DNA of 62,985 nucleotides, from the NCBI GenBank assembly GCA_031272365.1, contig JAISTX010000019.1, positions 1 through 62,985 of the forward strand. The letters are read 5' to 3'. Origin of the DNA: Eubacteriales Family XIII. Incertae Sedis bacterium (lineage in GTDB: Bacteria; Bacillota; Clostridia; Peptostreptococcales; Anaerovoracaceae). Of this stretch, positions 42,822 through 51,955 are shown one piece after another; position 1 is the stretch's first letter; every line of letters starts with the position of its first letter. Below the pieces are notes generated by a model. It saw only the letters and a list, made by a program, of their open reading frames with translations. It was not told the origin of the DNA and did not search any database. Made by a program: the position numbers and the translations under genes.

Positions 42822-44999
42822 CTATCCGCGCGCACGGTAAACCTCCCGCACGCTTTCCACCTGCGACAGCACCCGCAGCACCTTGTGCATCTCGTCGACG
42901 CTGCCGATGGACAGCGTCATCGTGATGCTCACCGAGCCGTCCGAATTCGTCTTGAGGTTGACGCCCGAGATGTTCACGTCCATCTCCACGCACGTGCGGG
43001 AGATATCCGAGAACAGCCCCTTGCGGTCGTCCGCCAAGATCGAGAAATCGGCGTCGAACGTCCCGAAGCTCTTCGAGACGTCCCAGGCGACCTCGATCAG
43101 CCGCTCCTTGTCGCCCTCCGAAAGCCCCTGGATGTTCGGGCAGTCGGTGCGGTGCACGCTGACGCCGCGCCCCTTCGTGATGAAGCCGATGATCGTGTCG
43201 CCGGGCACCGGCGAGCAGCACCGCGCGAGGCGCACCATCATGCCGCCCATGCCGTCGACGATGATGCGCGAGCCGTCCTCCTGCGTTTGCGCGGGCTTCT
43301 TCTGCTTCGCCGGCGCCGGCGCTTCGACCTCGCCGCTGACCTTCCGGTCGTATTCCTCCTGGTAGAAGTCCGCCAGCTTCGTGATCGTGCGGTTGACGAC
43401 CACGCCGCCGTAGGAGAGCGCCGCATAGAGCTCGTTCACATTGGAATACCCCATATGCTTCGCGGCCTTCGCCACCCAGTGCGCGCGCACGAGGTCGCCC
43501 GGGTCGTAGCCCTTGCGCTTCACGGCCTTTTCGAGGACTTCGCGGCCCTTCTCGACGTTCTGCGTCCTGTCCTGCTTCTTCAGCCATTGCCGGATCTTCT
43601 GCCGCGCGTGGCTGCTCTTCGCGATCGCGAGCCAGTCCATCGACGGGCCCTTCGAATTGTTGGACGTCACGATGTCGACCACTTCCCCGTTCTGCAGGAC
43701 GTAGTTGATCGGCACCATCTTGCCGTTCACGCGCGCGCCGACGCATTTGACGCCGATGCCCGTGTGGATCTTGAACGCGAAGTCGATCGGCGTCGAGCCG
43801 GCCGGCAGTTCGATCACGTCGCCCTTCGGCGTGAAGACGAAGACCTGGTCCGAGAACAGGTCCGTGCGCATCATCTCCATGAACTCGCGCGGGTCCTCGG
43901 AGTCCTGGTTGAACTCCAGCGTCTGCCGGATCCAGGCGAGCTTCAGCTCCTCCTGGTCCTGGCCGATGCCCTCTTTGTACTTCCAGTGCGCCGCGATGCC
44001 GTACTCCGCCACATGGTGCATCGACCACGTGCGGATCTGTATTTCAAAGGGACGCCCGTCGTCCCCGATGAGCGTCGTGTGCAGCGACTGGTACATATTC
44101 GGCTTTGGCATCGCGATGTAGTCCTTGAACCGCCCCGGCATGGGCCGCCACAGCGTGTGGACCATGCCGAGCACCGCGTAGCAGTCCTTCACGGACTCGA
44201 CGATGATGCGGATCGCCGTCAGGTCGAAGATCTCCTCGAACGGCTTGTTCTGCGCCTTCATCTTGCTGTAGATGCTGTAGAAATGCTTCGAGCGGCCCTT
44301 GATCTCGCTCTCGATGTGGTATTCTGCGACCACATCCTTGATGCGCGAGATGATCCGCTCGATGTTGGTCTCGCGCTCCGCCTTGCGCTCCCGCACCCTC
44401 TTGACGAGGTCCTCGTAGACCTCCGGCTCCGTGTACTTCAAGGCGATGTCCTCGAGCTCGAACTTGACCTGGTACATGCCGAGGCGGCTGGCCAGCGGCG
44501 CGTAGATCTCCAGCGTCTCCTTGCATTTTTCCTGGATCTGCTGCGCGCTCATGTAGTTGATCGTGCGCAGGTTGTGGAGCCGATCGGCGAGCTTGATGAT
44601 CAGCACGCGGATGTCCTTGGAGATCGCGAGGAACATCTTGCGCAGGTTCTCCGCCTGCCGCTCCTCCTTGCTCTCGTAGACCAAAGCACCGAGCTTCGTG
44701 ACCCCGCCCACGAGGAACGCCACCTCGCGCCCGAACTCCTTGGAGAGCTGCTCCAGCGAATACGGCGTGTCCTCCACCGTGTCGTGCAGGAGAGCGGCCG
44801 CGAGCGTGCGGTCGTCCATGCCGAGGTCGGCGAGGATGAGCGCCACCTTCGCGGGGTGTACGATATAGGGCTCGCCGGATTTGCGCAGCTGGCCCTCGTG
44901 CATCCTGTCGGCTTTTTTGTATGCACTCTCGATCAATCCAATGTCGGTATTTGGATTGATGTCCAAGAGTTCGCTTAAAAAAACCTCCAGCCTATCCAA
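42822..44999 (-). CDS. relA: Bifunctional (p)ppGpp synthetase/hydrolase
   Basis: A 725-residue Rel protein. The HD hydrolase domain is intact (LLHDTVED with His72-Asp73), so it can both make and degrade (p)ppGpp. The synthetase domain has RLHNLRTI, then KPNMYQSLHTT near residue 310. A TGS domain (FTPKGDVIELPAGSTPIDFA near 405) and a C-terminal ACT domain follow. The start is TTG 44999, 13 bases after the secDF stop; GCAGAG upstream is a weak ribosome binding site. It governs the stringent response. Confidence 0.96.
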   Translation of the reverse strand: MDRLEVFLSELLDINPNTDIGLIESAYKKADRMHEGQLRKSGEPYIVHPAKVALILADLGMDDRTLAAALLHDTVEDTPYSLEQLSKEFGREVAFLVGGVTKLGALVYESKEERQAENLRKMFLAISKDIRVLIIKLADRLHNLRTINYMSAQQIQEKCKETLEIYAPLASRLGMYQVKFELEDIALKYTEPEVYEDLVKRVRERKAERETNIERIISRIKDVVAEYHIESEIKGRSKHFYSIYSKMKAQNKPFEEIFDLTAIRIIVESVKDCYAVLGMVHTLWRPMPGRFKDYIAMPKPNMYQSLHTTLIGDDGRPFEIQIRTWSMHHVAEYGIAAHWKYKEGIGQDQEELKLAWIRQTLEFNQDSEDPREFMEMMRTDLFSDQVFVFTPKGDVIELPAGSTPIDFAFKIHTGIGVKCVGARVNGKMVPINYVLQNGEVVDIVTSNNSKGPSMDWLAIAKSSHARQKIRQWLKKQDRTQNVEKGREVLEKAVKRKGYDPGDLVRAHWVAKAAKHMGYSNVNELYAALSYGGVVVNRTITKLADFYQEEYDRKVSGEVEAPAPAKQKKPAQTQEDGSRIIVDGMGGMMVRLARCCSPVPGDTIIGFITKGRGVSVHRTDCPNIQGLSEGDKERLIEVAWDVSKSFGTFDADFSILADDRKGLFSDISRTCVEMDVNISGVNLKTNSDGSVSITMTLSIGSVDEMHKVLRVLSQVESVREVYRARG

Positions 45000-45012
45000 A
45001 CGCTACTCTGCC

Positions 45013-47376
45013 TTAGACGACCGCCCCGTCGCCGTAGTCCTTGCCACCGCCTTTGCCGCCGCCTTTTTTCTTGTTCTTCGCCGTCGGCCCGGACTTCTTC
45101 CGGCCTGCGCCGCCGCCGTTCCCTTCTTTCTTGTCCGCGCCGTCCGGGTCGTCCGCCTTGCTCTGCTTCACGGCGCCCGTGTATTTGCCCTGCCCGCTCT
45201 TGTAGGACTTCTTCTCGAAATCGTAGTACAGCGAGCTCGCGATGAAGATCGAGGACAGCGTCCCCGCCGCGATGCCGATGATGAGCGGCACAGCAAACTG
45301 GCGGATCGTGTCACCGCCGAAGAAGATCAGCGGCAGGATCGCGAGGATCGTCGTCATCGACGTCATGATCGAGCGCACGAGCGTCTGGTTGATGCTCGCG
45401 TCGATGATGCCGTCGAGGCCCACCTTGCGGTACGCGTTCGAGCCGAGGTTCTCGCGCACGCGGTCGAAGACGACGATCGTGTCGTTGATCGAATAGCCGA
45501 CCACCGTCAGGATCGCCGCGATGAACGGGTTGTTGATCGTGATCTGGAAAATCCCGTACATCGCGATCGTGATCGCCACGTCGTGGAACGTCGTGATCAG
45601 CGCCGCCAGGCCGAATTTGAACCGGAAGCGGAACACGATGTAGATCAGCATGAAGATCGCCGCCAGCGCGACCGCCTTGATCGCGTTGTTCGTCAGCTCC
45701 TTGCCGATCGACGGGCCGAACTGCTCGAATTTGTTGTGCGAGTCGTCCCCGAGCGTGACGCCGAGATCCGCCTCGAAATCGCCCGTGATCGCGTCACGGT
45801 CCTCGCTCGTGAGGGCCTCCGTCGTCTTGATGATGACGCCGGTGCCCTCGTCGCCGGAGAAGTTGATGATGTCCGCGTCCTTGACCCCGTGCTTCTCCAA
45901 CACCGCCCGGACATCGCCCGGCTCCACGACCTCCCCGAGATCGACCTGCATCATCGTGCCGCCCGTGAAGTCGATGCCCATGTTGAAGCCGCCGCCGAAC
46001 CCGATGCCGAACCCGACCGCGAGGATCGCGACCGTGATGAGGTAGTAGATCCTGCGGTTTTTGATGAACGTGAACACCCGAGACAGCCGCGTGCCCTGCA
46101 CGCCGCCGCCCTCCTTCACGCCGAGCCAGCCCTTGCGCACCGCGAAATCGCTCTCCGCGAACGCGTTGACGAACAAGTTCGTCACGAACAGCGCCGTGAA
46201 GAGCGCGAGCAGGATGCCAATGATCAGCGTCAGGGCAAAGCCCTTGACGGGGCCCGTGCCGAACTGGTAGAGCACGATGCCCGCGATGAGCGTCGTGATC
46301 TGGGAGTCGAGGATCGGCGCGAGCGCCCGGCGGAAGCCCGAGTGGATCGAGAGCCTAAGCGTCTTGCCCGCCGCCACCTCCTCCTTGATGCGCGCGAAGA
46401 TGATGACGTTCGCGTCCACCGCCATGCCGATCGTCAGGATGATGCCCGCGATGCCCGGCAGCGTCAGCACGCCGCCGAGGCCGACGATCACCCAGAAGAT
46501 GAGCGGCACGTAGAGCAGCAGCGCCATGGCCGAGCCGAATCCCATGAGCCGGTACAGCACCAGCATGAGGATGATGACCAAAAGGATGCCGATCGCGCCG
46601 CCGAAGATGCTGTTCTCCAGTGCCCCCATGCCGATCGTCGCGCCGATCGCGGAGCTTTCCACCTCGACGAGCTCCACGGGGAGCGCGCCGGCGCGGATGA
46701 GCGTCGCGAGGTTGATCGCCTCCTCCTGGGTGAAGTTGCCCGTGATGACGGCGTTCCCGCCGGAGATGCCGTCGACCTGGGAAACCGGCGCCGAGATGAT
46801 CTCGCCGTCCAGCACGATGGGGAGCTGCGAGGCCTGCGTCACGCCGTCCATGAACGGCTCGGGGACGTTGCCCTCGTAGGCGTCCTTCGTCGCCTCATAG
46901 AACGCGTCCGCGCCGGTGTCGTCAAAGGACAGCGCGACCTGGTAGCCGCCGTTCTGCGTGTCCTGCTCCGCTGAGCTGCTGACCACGTTGCTCCCGTCGA
47001 GGATGAAGTCCCCGTTGGCGCGCAGGAATTGCAGCTGAGCCGTCTGGCCGATCATCTGGATGGCCGTCTCCGGGTCCTCCGCGCCGGGGAGCTCCACGCG
47101 GATGCGCTTCGTCCCCTCGATCGTCACGACGGGCTCCGAAAGGCCCATCTCGTTGACGCGGCGCTCGATGACCGCCTTCGTCTGGTCCATGAGCTCCTCG
47201 AGCTCCGCCCCCGACTTGTCCGTCTCCGCCTCCATGATGACGTAGACGCCGCCCTTGATGTCGAGCCCGAGTTTGATGAAGTTTTGGATCGGGCCCACCG
47301 GGCCGATGCCGACCACGGTGATGGTCCATACAAACGCAACAATGACGACGGCGATAACGGCGATTACTTTTTTCAT
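45013..47376 (-). CDS. secDF: Fused protein translocase subunit SecDF
   Basis: A 787-residue fusion of SecD and SecF, each with six membrane helices. The SecD half has GLDIKGGVYVIME and the AVDANVIIFARIKEE segment; the SecF half begins at about residue 440 with GGFNMGIDFTGGTMMQ and has VGYSINDTIVVFDRVREN. The large extracellular P1 domain of SecD is shorter than in E. coli. A Lys/Gly-rich tail follows the last helix. It uses the proton gradient to pull secreted proteins out through SecYEG. It is encoded right after yajC, its usual partner. Confidence 0.96.
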   Translation of the reverse strand: MKKVIAVIAVVIVAFVWTITVVGIGPVGPIQNFIKLGLDIKGGVYVIMEAETDKSGAELEELMDQTKAVIERRVNEMGLSEPVVTIEGTKRIRVELPGAEDPETAIQMIGQTAQLQFLRANGDFILDGSNVVSSSAEQDTQNGGYQVALSFDDTGADAFYEATKDAYEGNVPEPFMDGVTQASQLPIVLDGEIISAPVSQVDGISGGNAVITGNFTQEEAINLATLIRAGALPVELVEVESSAIGATIGMGALENSIFGGAIGILLVIILMLVLYRLMGFGSAMALLLYVPLIFWVIVGLGGVLTLPGIAGIILTIGMAVDANVIIFARIKEEVAAGKTLRLSIHSGFRRALAPILDSQITTLIAGIVLYQFGTGPVKGFALTLIIGILLALFTALFVTNLFVNAFAESDFAVRKGWLGVKEGGGVQGTRLSRVFTFIKNRRIYYLITVAILAVGFGIGFGGGFNMGIDFTGGTMMQVDLGEVVEPGDVRAVLEKHGVKDADIINFSGDEGTGVIIKTTEALTSEDRDAITGDFEADLGVTLGDDSHNKFEQFGPSIGKELTNNAIKAVALAAIFMLIYIVFRFRFKFGLAALITTFHDVAITIAMYGIFQITINNPFIAAILTVVGYSINDTIVVFDRVRENLGSNAYRKVGLDGIIDASINQTLVRSIMTSMTTILAILPLIFFGGDTIRQFAVPLIIGIAAGTLSSIFIASSLYYDFEKKSYKSGQGKYTGAVKQSKADDPDGADKKEGNGGGAGRKKSGPTAKNKKKGGGKGGGKDYGDGAVV

Positions 47377-47404
47377 ATTCCGGTTCCCTTTTGTTGGTTA
47401 AAAC

Positions 47405-47998
47405 TCATTCTTCTTCAGGTGCTTCTTCCGCCGCTTCCGGCTCATCCGCCGCCTCGGCTTCCGCTTCCTTCGCGGGCTTCGTCAGCTTCTTCGGCTTGCG
47501 CTTGCCCTGCTCTTCGATCTGCTCCTCGAGCTCCGCCTCGCGCTCCTTGGCGGACTTTTTCGTGGTGCTCTTCGTCTCTTTCGGCGGCGCGGACTGGTCG
47601 ATCTTCGAAATGCCCCAGCGCATGATGTCGAGCTTCGCCTTGTCGCTGCCGACCGCGATCGTGATCACATCGTCCTGGGAGGTGTCGCCAGCCTTGATCT
47701 TGACGACGCGCCCGCGGAACCCGCCGATCGTCGTCACGTAGTCGCCCGGCTTCAGGCTGTTGCGCATCTCCGTCTGCTGCTTTGTCTTCTTCTGCTGCGG
47801 GCGGATCATAAGAAAATACATCACTGCGATAATCAGAATAAACGGCACCAAGGCTCCGAGGCCGCTTGTCGCGCTGCCTTCTGCCCCCTCAGCCGTCGTA
47901 CCCGTCGTTGCCGTTGGCATGCAGCCCGACAGGAGCACCGCCACCAGAACCGCAAGCCCCGCCAATGACGCCCCAATATGTTTTGAACCTTTCCTCAT
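47405..47998 (-). CDS. yajC: Preprotein translocase subunit YajC with lipobox and long charged tail
   Basis: A 197-residue YajC. The conserved core is the single membrane helix (PFILIIAVMYFLMIRPQQKK) and the following KPGDYVTTIGGFRGRVVKI domain. Two features are unusual. First, an N-terminal lipoprotein signal with lipobox LLSGC (Cys26) precedes the core. Second, about 60 residues of Lys/Glu/Ala-rich tail follow it. The usual protein is about 90-110 residues. It opens the yajC-secDF-relA operon and has a good promoter upstream. Confidence 0.92.
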   Translation of the reverse strand: MRKGSKHIGASLAGLAVLVAVLLSGCMPTATTGTTAEGAEGSATSGLGALVPFILIIAVMYFLMIRPQQKKTKQQTEMRNSLKPGDYVTTIGGFRGRVVKIKAGDTSQDDVITIAVGSDKAKLDIMRWGISKIDQSAPPKETKSTTKKSAKEREAELEEQIEEQGKRKPKKLTKPAKEAEAEAADEPEAAEEAPEEE

Positions 47999-48048
47999 TT
48001 CCCAAATCTCCTTCGAAAATCATTGCCTTCGCGTAAACATACCCTGAT

Positions 48049-48077
48049 ATTATACAGGAATCAGAGACCCATTACAA
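48049..48077 (-). promoter_or_regulatory. Promoter of the yajC-secDF-relA operon
   Basis: Minus strand TTGTAA (48072-48077), 17-base spacer and TATAAT (48049-48054), about 50 bases before the yajC start. Confidence 0.65.
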
Positions 48078-48107
48078 AACATTTCCACCGATTCTCAGAT
48101 TTTTTTC

Positions 48108-48137
48108 TTGCACACGCCGCCCGCCGTGTGCTATCAT
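48108..48137 (+). promoter_or_regulatory. Promoter of the tRNA-Leu pair
   Basis: TTGCAC (48108-48113), 18-base spacer and TATCAT (48132-48137), 23 bases before the first tRNA. Confidence 0.6.
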
Positions 48138-48160
48138 ACGTAAGCGCTCTGTGAGCATGG

Positions 48161-48247
48161 GCCGGCGTGGCGGAATTGGCAGACGCGCCGGACTCAAAAT
48201 CCGGTGATGGCGACATCGTATCGGTTCGACCCCGATCGCCGGTACCA
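48161..48247 (+). tRNA. tRNA-Leu (anticodon CAA)
   Basis: An 87-base class II tRNA. The acceptor GCCGGCG pairs with CGCCGGT, the anticodon stem CCGGA/TCCGG encloses CTCAAAA with anticodon CAA at 48195-48197, and a long variable arm and a TTCGA T-loop follow. CCA is encoded. It reads UUG. Confidence 0.97.
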
Positions 48248-48261
48248 ACAGTTGAAGTTTC

Positions 48262-48346
48262 GCGGTCATGGCGGAATTGGCAGACGCGCACGGTTGAGGG
48301 CCGTGTGCCGCAAGGCGTGGAAGTTCGAGTCTTCTTGACCGCACCA
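48262..48346 (+). tRNA. tRNA-Leu (anticodon GAG)
   Basis: An 85-base class II tRNA 14 bases after the first. The acceptor GCGGTCA pairs with TGACCGC, stem CACGG/CCGTG encloses TTGAGGG with anticodon GAG at 48296-48298, and CCA is encoded. It reads CUC and CUU. Confidence 0.97.
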
Positions 48347-48350
48347 AATG

Positions 48351-48379
48351 CAACGGCGCCCCGGCGCCGTTGTTATTTT
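48351..48379 (+). terminator. Terminator of the tRNA-Leu pair
   Basis: CAACGGCGCC pairs with GGCGCCGTTG and is followed by TTATTTT, directly behind the second tRNA. Confidence 0.8.
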
Positions 48380-48529
48380 GCCCAATGGCCAAGATTTCAA
48401 GATGTGAGTGAACCATTTCGCGCCCGGGCCGCTATCGAAAAGCCCGGTGCCACGGCCTGCGGGTGCGCGTGCGCGACTTCCGCAGCCCCGGGCCGCAGGG
48501 ATGACCCAATCCTTGCAGCAATACCTCTA

Positions 48530-48844
48530 TCAGAGGAGGTTGTCGATATTCCTGGCGTTGTAAATCAGGCGCCGTACTTCCATGACATCACCGATGATGA
48601 CGTAAAAAATGATGAAATTCCCGACATAGATTGGATAGTATGCGTGTTCGCGCCGTTTTCTGGAGCTATAAGGAGCAAACAGAAAAGGGTTGTATGCCCG
48701 CTCTTCGATAGCTTTCGCTGTTTTGTCGAGGAAATTCTGAGCAGCTGTTTTGTTCTTCAGCACATCACGGATATAGTAAATGATCTCCTGCAAATCTGCC
48801 AGGTATGTCGGCAAAATTCTTATAGTGTATTTCTCATCACTCAT
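48530..48844 (-). CDS. ParE/RelE-superfamily toxin
   Basis: A 104-residue toxin of the ParE/RelE fold. It starts YTIRILPTYLADLQEIIYYIRDVL with the alpha-helical hairpin typical of the family. A central region with RKRREHAYYPIYVGNFIIFY and a VRRLIYNARN strand at the end follow. It overlaps the antitoxin gene by 8 bases. The base composition is clearly more AT-rich than the chromosomal genes around it, which suggests recent transfer next to the tRNA genes. Whether it hits gyrase or ribosome-bound mRNA cannot be told. Confidence 0.88.
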   Translation of the reverse strand: MSDEKYTIRILPTYLADLQEIIYYIRDVLKNKTAAQNFLDKTAKAIEERAYNPFLFAPYSSRKRREHAYYPIYVGNFIIFYVIIGDVMEVRRLIYNARNIDNLL

Positions 48845-49094
48845 CCAGCATCTTGCGTGCTTCCGAATACACTTCATTCATTGTGTAGCGCTGTGTTGTT
48901 GCCGCTGCAACCGCGTCCGCTTCGTCGAGTTTTCGTTCGATCTCGTTCGTCAGTTCCGCATATCGCTCGATGCTCAACACCACCATCGAACCGTAGCCGT
49001 TTTTCGTTAAAAACACGGATTCTCCTCTCTTCACAGTCTCTTCAATCTCATGCAATTTGCTCCGCAGATCGGACACCGGTCGGATATTATACAT
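48837..49094 (-). CDS. Phd/YefM-family antitoxin
   Basis: An 85-residue antitoxin with the Phd/YefM DNA-binding domain (IRPVSDLRSKLHEIEETVKRGESVFLTKNGYGSMVVLS). The C-terminal helix that binds the toxin follows (ERKLDEADAV onwards). ATG 49094 lies 8 bases after GGAGG; the frame is open for 11 more codons upstream. It forms an operon with the ParE/RelE-type toxin. No clear operator palindrome is visible in the 78-base AT-rich gap upstream. Confidence 0.9.
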   Translation of the reverse strand: MYNIRPVSDLRSKLHEIEETVKRGESVFLTKNGYGSMVVLSIERYAELTNEIERKLDEADAVAAATTQRYTMNEVYSEARKMLDE

Positions 49095-49172
49095 ATCATA
49101 TTCCTCCTGACCCAAGTATCGTAGCATTATTCTGCATAAATAACAAATATATTTTGCATGAATATCGCACGA

Positions 49173-50117
49173 TCAATCCTCCCCGTCGAGGTCGCGGAAG
49201 CCTTCGCCCCTGCCCCAGACGGAGTCGATGTGGACGACGGAGACGAGGGCATCGGGGTCGGTGGAGGCGATGTAGCTCTTGATGAGCATGCTTTCGCGCG
49301 GGGAGCAGAGGGTGACCATTTTGCGCCACTCCTTGCCCGAGTACTCGCCGCGGACGACGGTCGAGGTGACGCCGCGCTCGATGTCCTCCATGATGAAAGC
49401 GGAGATGTCCGTGGCGTAGCGCGAGATGATCTCCATCTGCACGAATTTGTTCTCGAAGCCGAACATGATGTACTCGGTCACGCGGGAGGTGATGAACATC
49501 ATGACGATCGCGTAGAGCGCGAAGTTGCGGCCAAAGATGAACGCCGACGCGAGGATGATCACCACGTCGATGGCGAGGAGGAGCTTGCTCAGGGAGATGT
49601 GGGGGAACAGCTTCCTGCGCAGGATCTTCGCGATCGTGTCGGTCCCGCCGAAGGAGTAGCCCCGGAAAAACACGAGGCCGTTGCAGACGCCGTACAGCAC
49701 GCCGCAGTACAGCACGCCGAGGATGATGTCCTTGCTGTCGAGCATCTCCAGATCGAGGCGCTCGAAGACGATCAGGAACAGCGGGTACACAACGGTCAGA
49801 AGGGCCGTCTTGCGGGCTTCCCGGAACCCGAGGGCAAGGAGGCAGGCGACCCAGATCACGATCACGGCTCCGTAGTAGACGACGGAGAAGCCGGCGCCTG
49901 GGAAGACGCTCTGCACGATGCGGGTGATGCCCGTGACCCCGCCGCTCGTCAGGCCGTTGGGGATCAGGATGCCCATCGTGCCGAAGGCGCCGAAGCTGCA
50001 GCCGATGATCAGGAAGACCGCGTCGAGGCCGGCCGTGCGCAGGCGGTGCTTCCAGCGCCGCTTGCGGTCCTGGTCGAAGGTGATGACCCGTTTCAGTTTT
50101 GTCTTGAGATCCTCCAT
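49173..50117 (-). CDS. YitT-family membrane protein
   Basis: A 314-residue protein of the YitT family (DUF161 membrane region plus C-terminal DUF2179). Five to six hydrophobic segments lie in residues about 30-215, with the motifs GILIPNGLTSGGVTGI and GYSFGGTDTIAKI that define the family. The C-terminal cytoplasmic domain begins EIISRYATDISAFIM. Its role is unknown in general. Here it is the last gene behind murT, gatD-like and a racemase-like gene, one base after the racemase frame, so it could export or sense a wall-related metabolite. Confidence 0.9.
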   Translation of the reverse strand: MEDLKTKLKRVITFDQDRKRRWKHRLRTAGLDAVFLIIGCSFGAFGTMGILIPNGLTSGGVTGITRIVQSVFPGAGFSVVYYGAVIVIWVACLLALGFREARKTALLTVVYPLFLIVFERLDLEMLDSKDIILGVLYCGVLYGVCNGLVFFRGYSFGGTDTIAKILRRKLFPHISLSKLLLAIDVVIILASAFIFGRNFALYAIVMMFITSRVTEYIMFGFENKFVQMEIISRYATDISAFIMEDIERGVTSTVVRGEYSGKEWRKMVTLCSPRESMLIKSYIASTDPDALVSVVHIDSVWGRGEGFRDLDGED

Positions 50118-50118
50118 T

Positions 50119-51201
50119 TCAGCCTCGCACGATGACCTTCTCCACGCTGTCGGCGGCCATCGCCTGGACCATCGCGTGGTATTTGAGCGAGAAGCGGACG
50201 AAGTCGCCGGGCGCCAGAGCGCGCGGGCAGTCCGTGACGTCGCAGACGAAGCAGTCGCTCGTGCCCTGGATCGGCACGAGGCCCGGCTCGAGCGGGAAGG
50301 ACTCCTTGAGGTCCATGTCCTGGTAGCCGACCGCGACGAGCGCGCGCCTGCGGACGGCGGGGCCCTCCTCGCCGACGGGCACGCGCCGGCCCGTGGCGGC
50401 GTCGATGACCGCGCCCCACGGCGCGGCGGGCTTCTCCTTGACCTCGATGACCTCGGCGGTCAGGATGAAATTGTCCACGGAGGCGCCCGGGAACGGCACG
50501 TCGTAGCAGGCGACGTTGCCGATCAGCATCGCCTCGCCGAGCCGCAGGTGGTTGATTTCCTTCGGCAGCGTGCCCTCGAAGAGCATGCGCACCGTGCTCG
50601 TGCTGCCGCCCGAGATGGCCGCGAGCTTGCGGCCGACCGCCGCCTCGGCGTCCCGCACGACCGATGCGAGCGCGCCCATATTGCCGTCGTCCGGCACGAT
50701 CGCGTTGAGGCAGCTGAGGTTGGCGCCGATGCCGTGGAGCGTGACGCCGGGCAGCGCCTCCGTCACCTTGCACAGCTCGACGAGCTCGCCCGGCAGCGCG
50801 CCCTCGCGCAGCTCGCCAAGCTCGGCCATGAGCACGACCTTGTGCAGGAGCCCCTGTTTCACGGCCTCCTGCGACAGTCGCTCGATCGTGAGGCGCTCCG
50901 AGTTGAGGCTGACGTCCGCGTAGCGCACGACGTCCGCCGCGTCGCTGGGCAGCGGCGTGCGTATCAGCCATTTCTCGACCCCGGGCCAGGCGCCGCCGCC
51001 GAAGAGCTTGATGAGGTTTTGCACGCGCGCCTCGCAGATGCTGTCCGCGCCGTTTTCGAGGATCAGGCGCAGCAGGCGCTCCTCCGCGACAAGCCCCTTC
51101 GTGACGAAGCTGAGCGCGATGCCGCGCGATGCCGCGACCGCCTTGAGCGCAGCGAGGTTGTGCAGGATGCCGTCCGCGTGGATCTCAAGCTTTGGGAGCA
51201 T
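50119..51201 (-). CDS. Alanine/ornithine racemase-family PLP enzyme
   Basis: A 360-residue PLP-dependent enzyme with an alanine-racemase-like N-terminal barrel and C-terminal beta domain. The Schiff-base lysine is probably Lys35 in SFVTKG. SGGSTSTVRML and INHLRLGEAMLIG resemble the ornithine racemase and YhfX branch rather than classical Alr. It overlaps the gatD-like gene by 17 bases, so it is translated with murT-gatD. It may supply a D-amino acid to the pathway of that cluster. Substrate (Orn, Lys, Ala, Ser) is open. Confidence 0.85.
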   Translation of the reverse strand: MLPKLEIHADGILHNLAALKAVAASRGIALSFVTKGLVAEERLLRLILENGADSICEARVQNLIKLFGGGAWPGVEKWLIRTPLPSDAADVVRYADVSLNSERLTIERLSQEAVKQGLLHKVVLMAELGELREGALPGELVELCKVTEALPGVTLHGIGANLSCLNAIVPDDGNMGALASVVRDAEAAVGRKLAAISGGSTSTVRMLFEGTLPKEINHLRLGEAMLIGNVACYDVPFPGASVDNFILTAEVIEVKEKPAAPWGAVIDAATGRRVPVGEEGPAVRRRALVAVGYQDMDLKESFPLEPGLVPIQGTSDCFVCDVTDCPRALAPGDFVRFSLKYHAMVQAMAADSVEKVIVRG

Positions 51202-51955
51202 GGCCCTTTTCCTTCTTTTCGTTGAACGCTAGTATGGCGCGGGCGGACTCGCTTTCGAGCTCCCAGAGGGTCGACAGGTCGTCGTCGTCCGGCTCCGGCA
51301 AAGGCGCCAGCGCCGGCACGAGCTTTTTCAGGAGCCACAGCGCAAACCACGGGTTTTTCACAAGCACCGGCCCCAGCGCGTTCGTGAACACCACCCCTGC
51401 GCGCACCGCGCCTTCCATGCCGCCGCCGTCGTTGCCGTGCCCGTACACCACCGGCCCGAGCGCCTCCTGCCCCGGGGCGAGCGCCGTGTCCACCATCTGG
51501 ATCTGGATGCCGCAGACATCGCGGTCCAGCCCCCCCGCGCGGAAGATCACGTCGTCGCCGTACGGCATCTCCCGCTCCGTGCAAACCATGTCCAAAAGCC
51601 CGAGCCCCTCGAAAGAGGCCCCGCCGCAGCGCCGCGTCTCGCGCGCGAACAGCGCCCCCGTCGTGCCGACGCACAGGATGCCCTTCCCGGCCGCCGCGTA
51701 AGCCTCAAGCGCCCCGCCGCCGGAGAGCAGCGCCGCCTTCACCTTCGGCAGCACACAGAGCTCGCCGGGCCCGAAGACCAGCAGGTCCGCCCACGTAAAA
51801 TCCGGGCGCTCCGCCAGCCGGTTCACGCGCCGCACTTCCAGCGCCACGCCGAGCTGCCGGCAGAGCCGCTCGACCGCCATCACATCCCCGCGCCCGCCGT
51901 GCAGGTTCAGGATGTCCGGGTACATCCACAAAAGCCGCAGCTCAGCCTTTTCCAT
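51185..51955 (-). CDS. gatD: GatD-like glutamine amidotransferase with altered active site
   Basis: A 256-residue class I glutamine amidotransferase-fold protein aligned over its length with GatD, the partner of MurT that amidates lipid II glutamate. The nucleophile Cys95 is kept (ILCVGTTGALF), but the neighbouring glycines of the usual ICGGYQ are changed. The catalytic His of the TYLHGP motif is replaced: the sequence is TNALGP, with Leu194 at that place. The NH motif of the central strand is also missing. The gene overlaps murT by 14 bases. It may therefore use free ammonia, bind another ligand, or be a non-hydrolysing partner. Confidence 0.85.
   Translation of the reverse strand: MEKAELRLLWMYPDILNLHGGRGDVMAVERLCRQLGVALEVRRVNRLAERPDFTWADLLVFGPGELCVLPKVKAALLSGGGALEAYAAAGKGILCVGTTGALFARETRRCGGASFEGLGLLDMVCTEREMPYGDDVIFRAGGLDRDVCGIQIQMVDTALAPGQEALGPVVYGHGNDGGGMEGAVRAGVVFTNALGPVLVKNPWFALWLLKKLVPALAPLPEPDDDDLSTLWELESESARAILAFNEKKEKGHAPKA

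Noticed and set aside
42153..44978. 941-residue open frame on the plus strand
   Set aside because: It is antisense to relA and the MBL gene and shows only Arg/His/Leu/Val-rich sequence without motifs.
48380..48529. Possible attachment site or integrated element next to the tRNA-Leu genes
   Set aside because: No integrase gene and no direct repeat of the tRNA 3' end is visible near the toxin-antitoxin pair.
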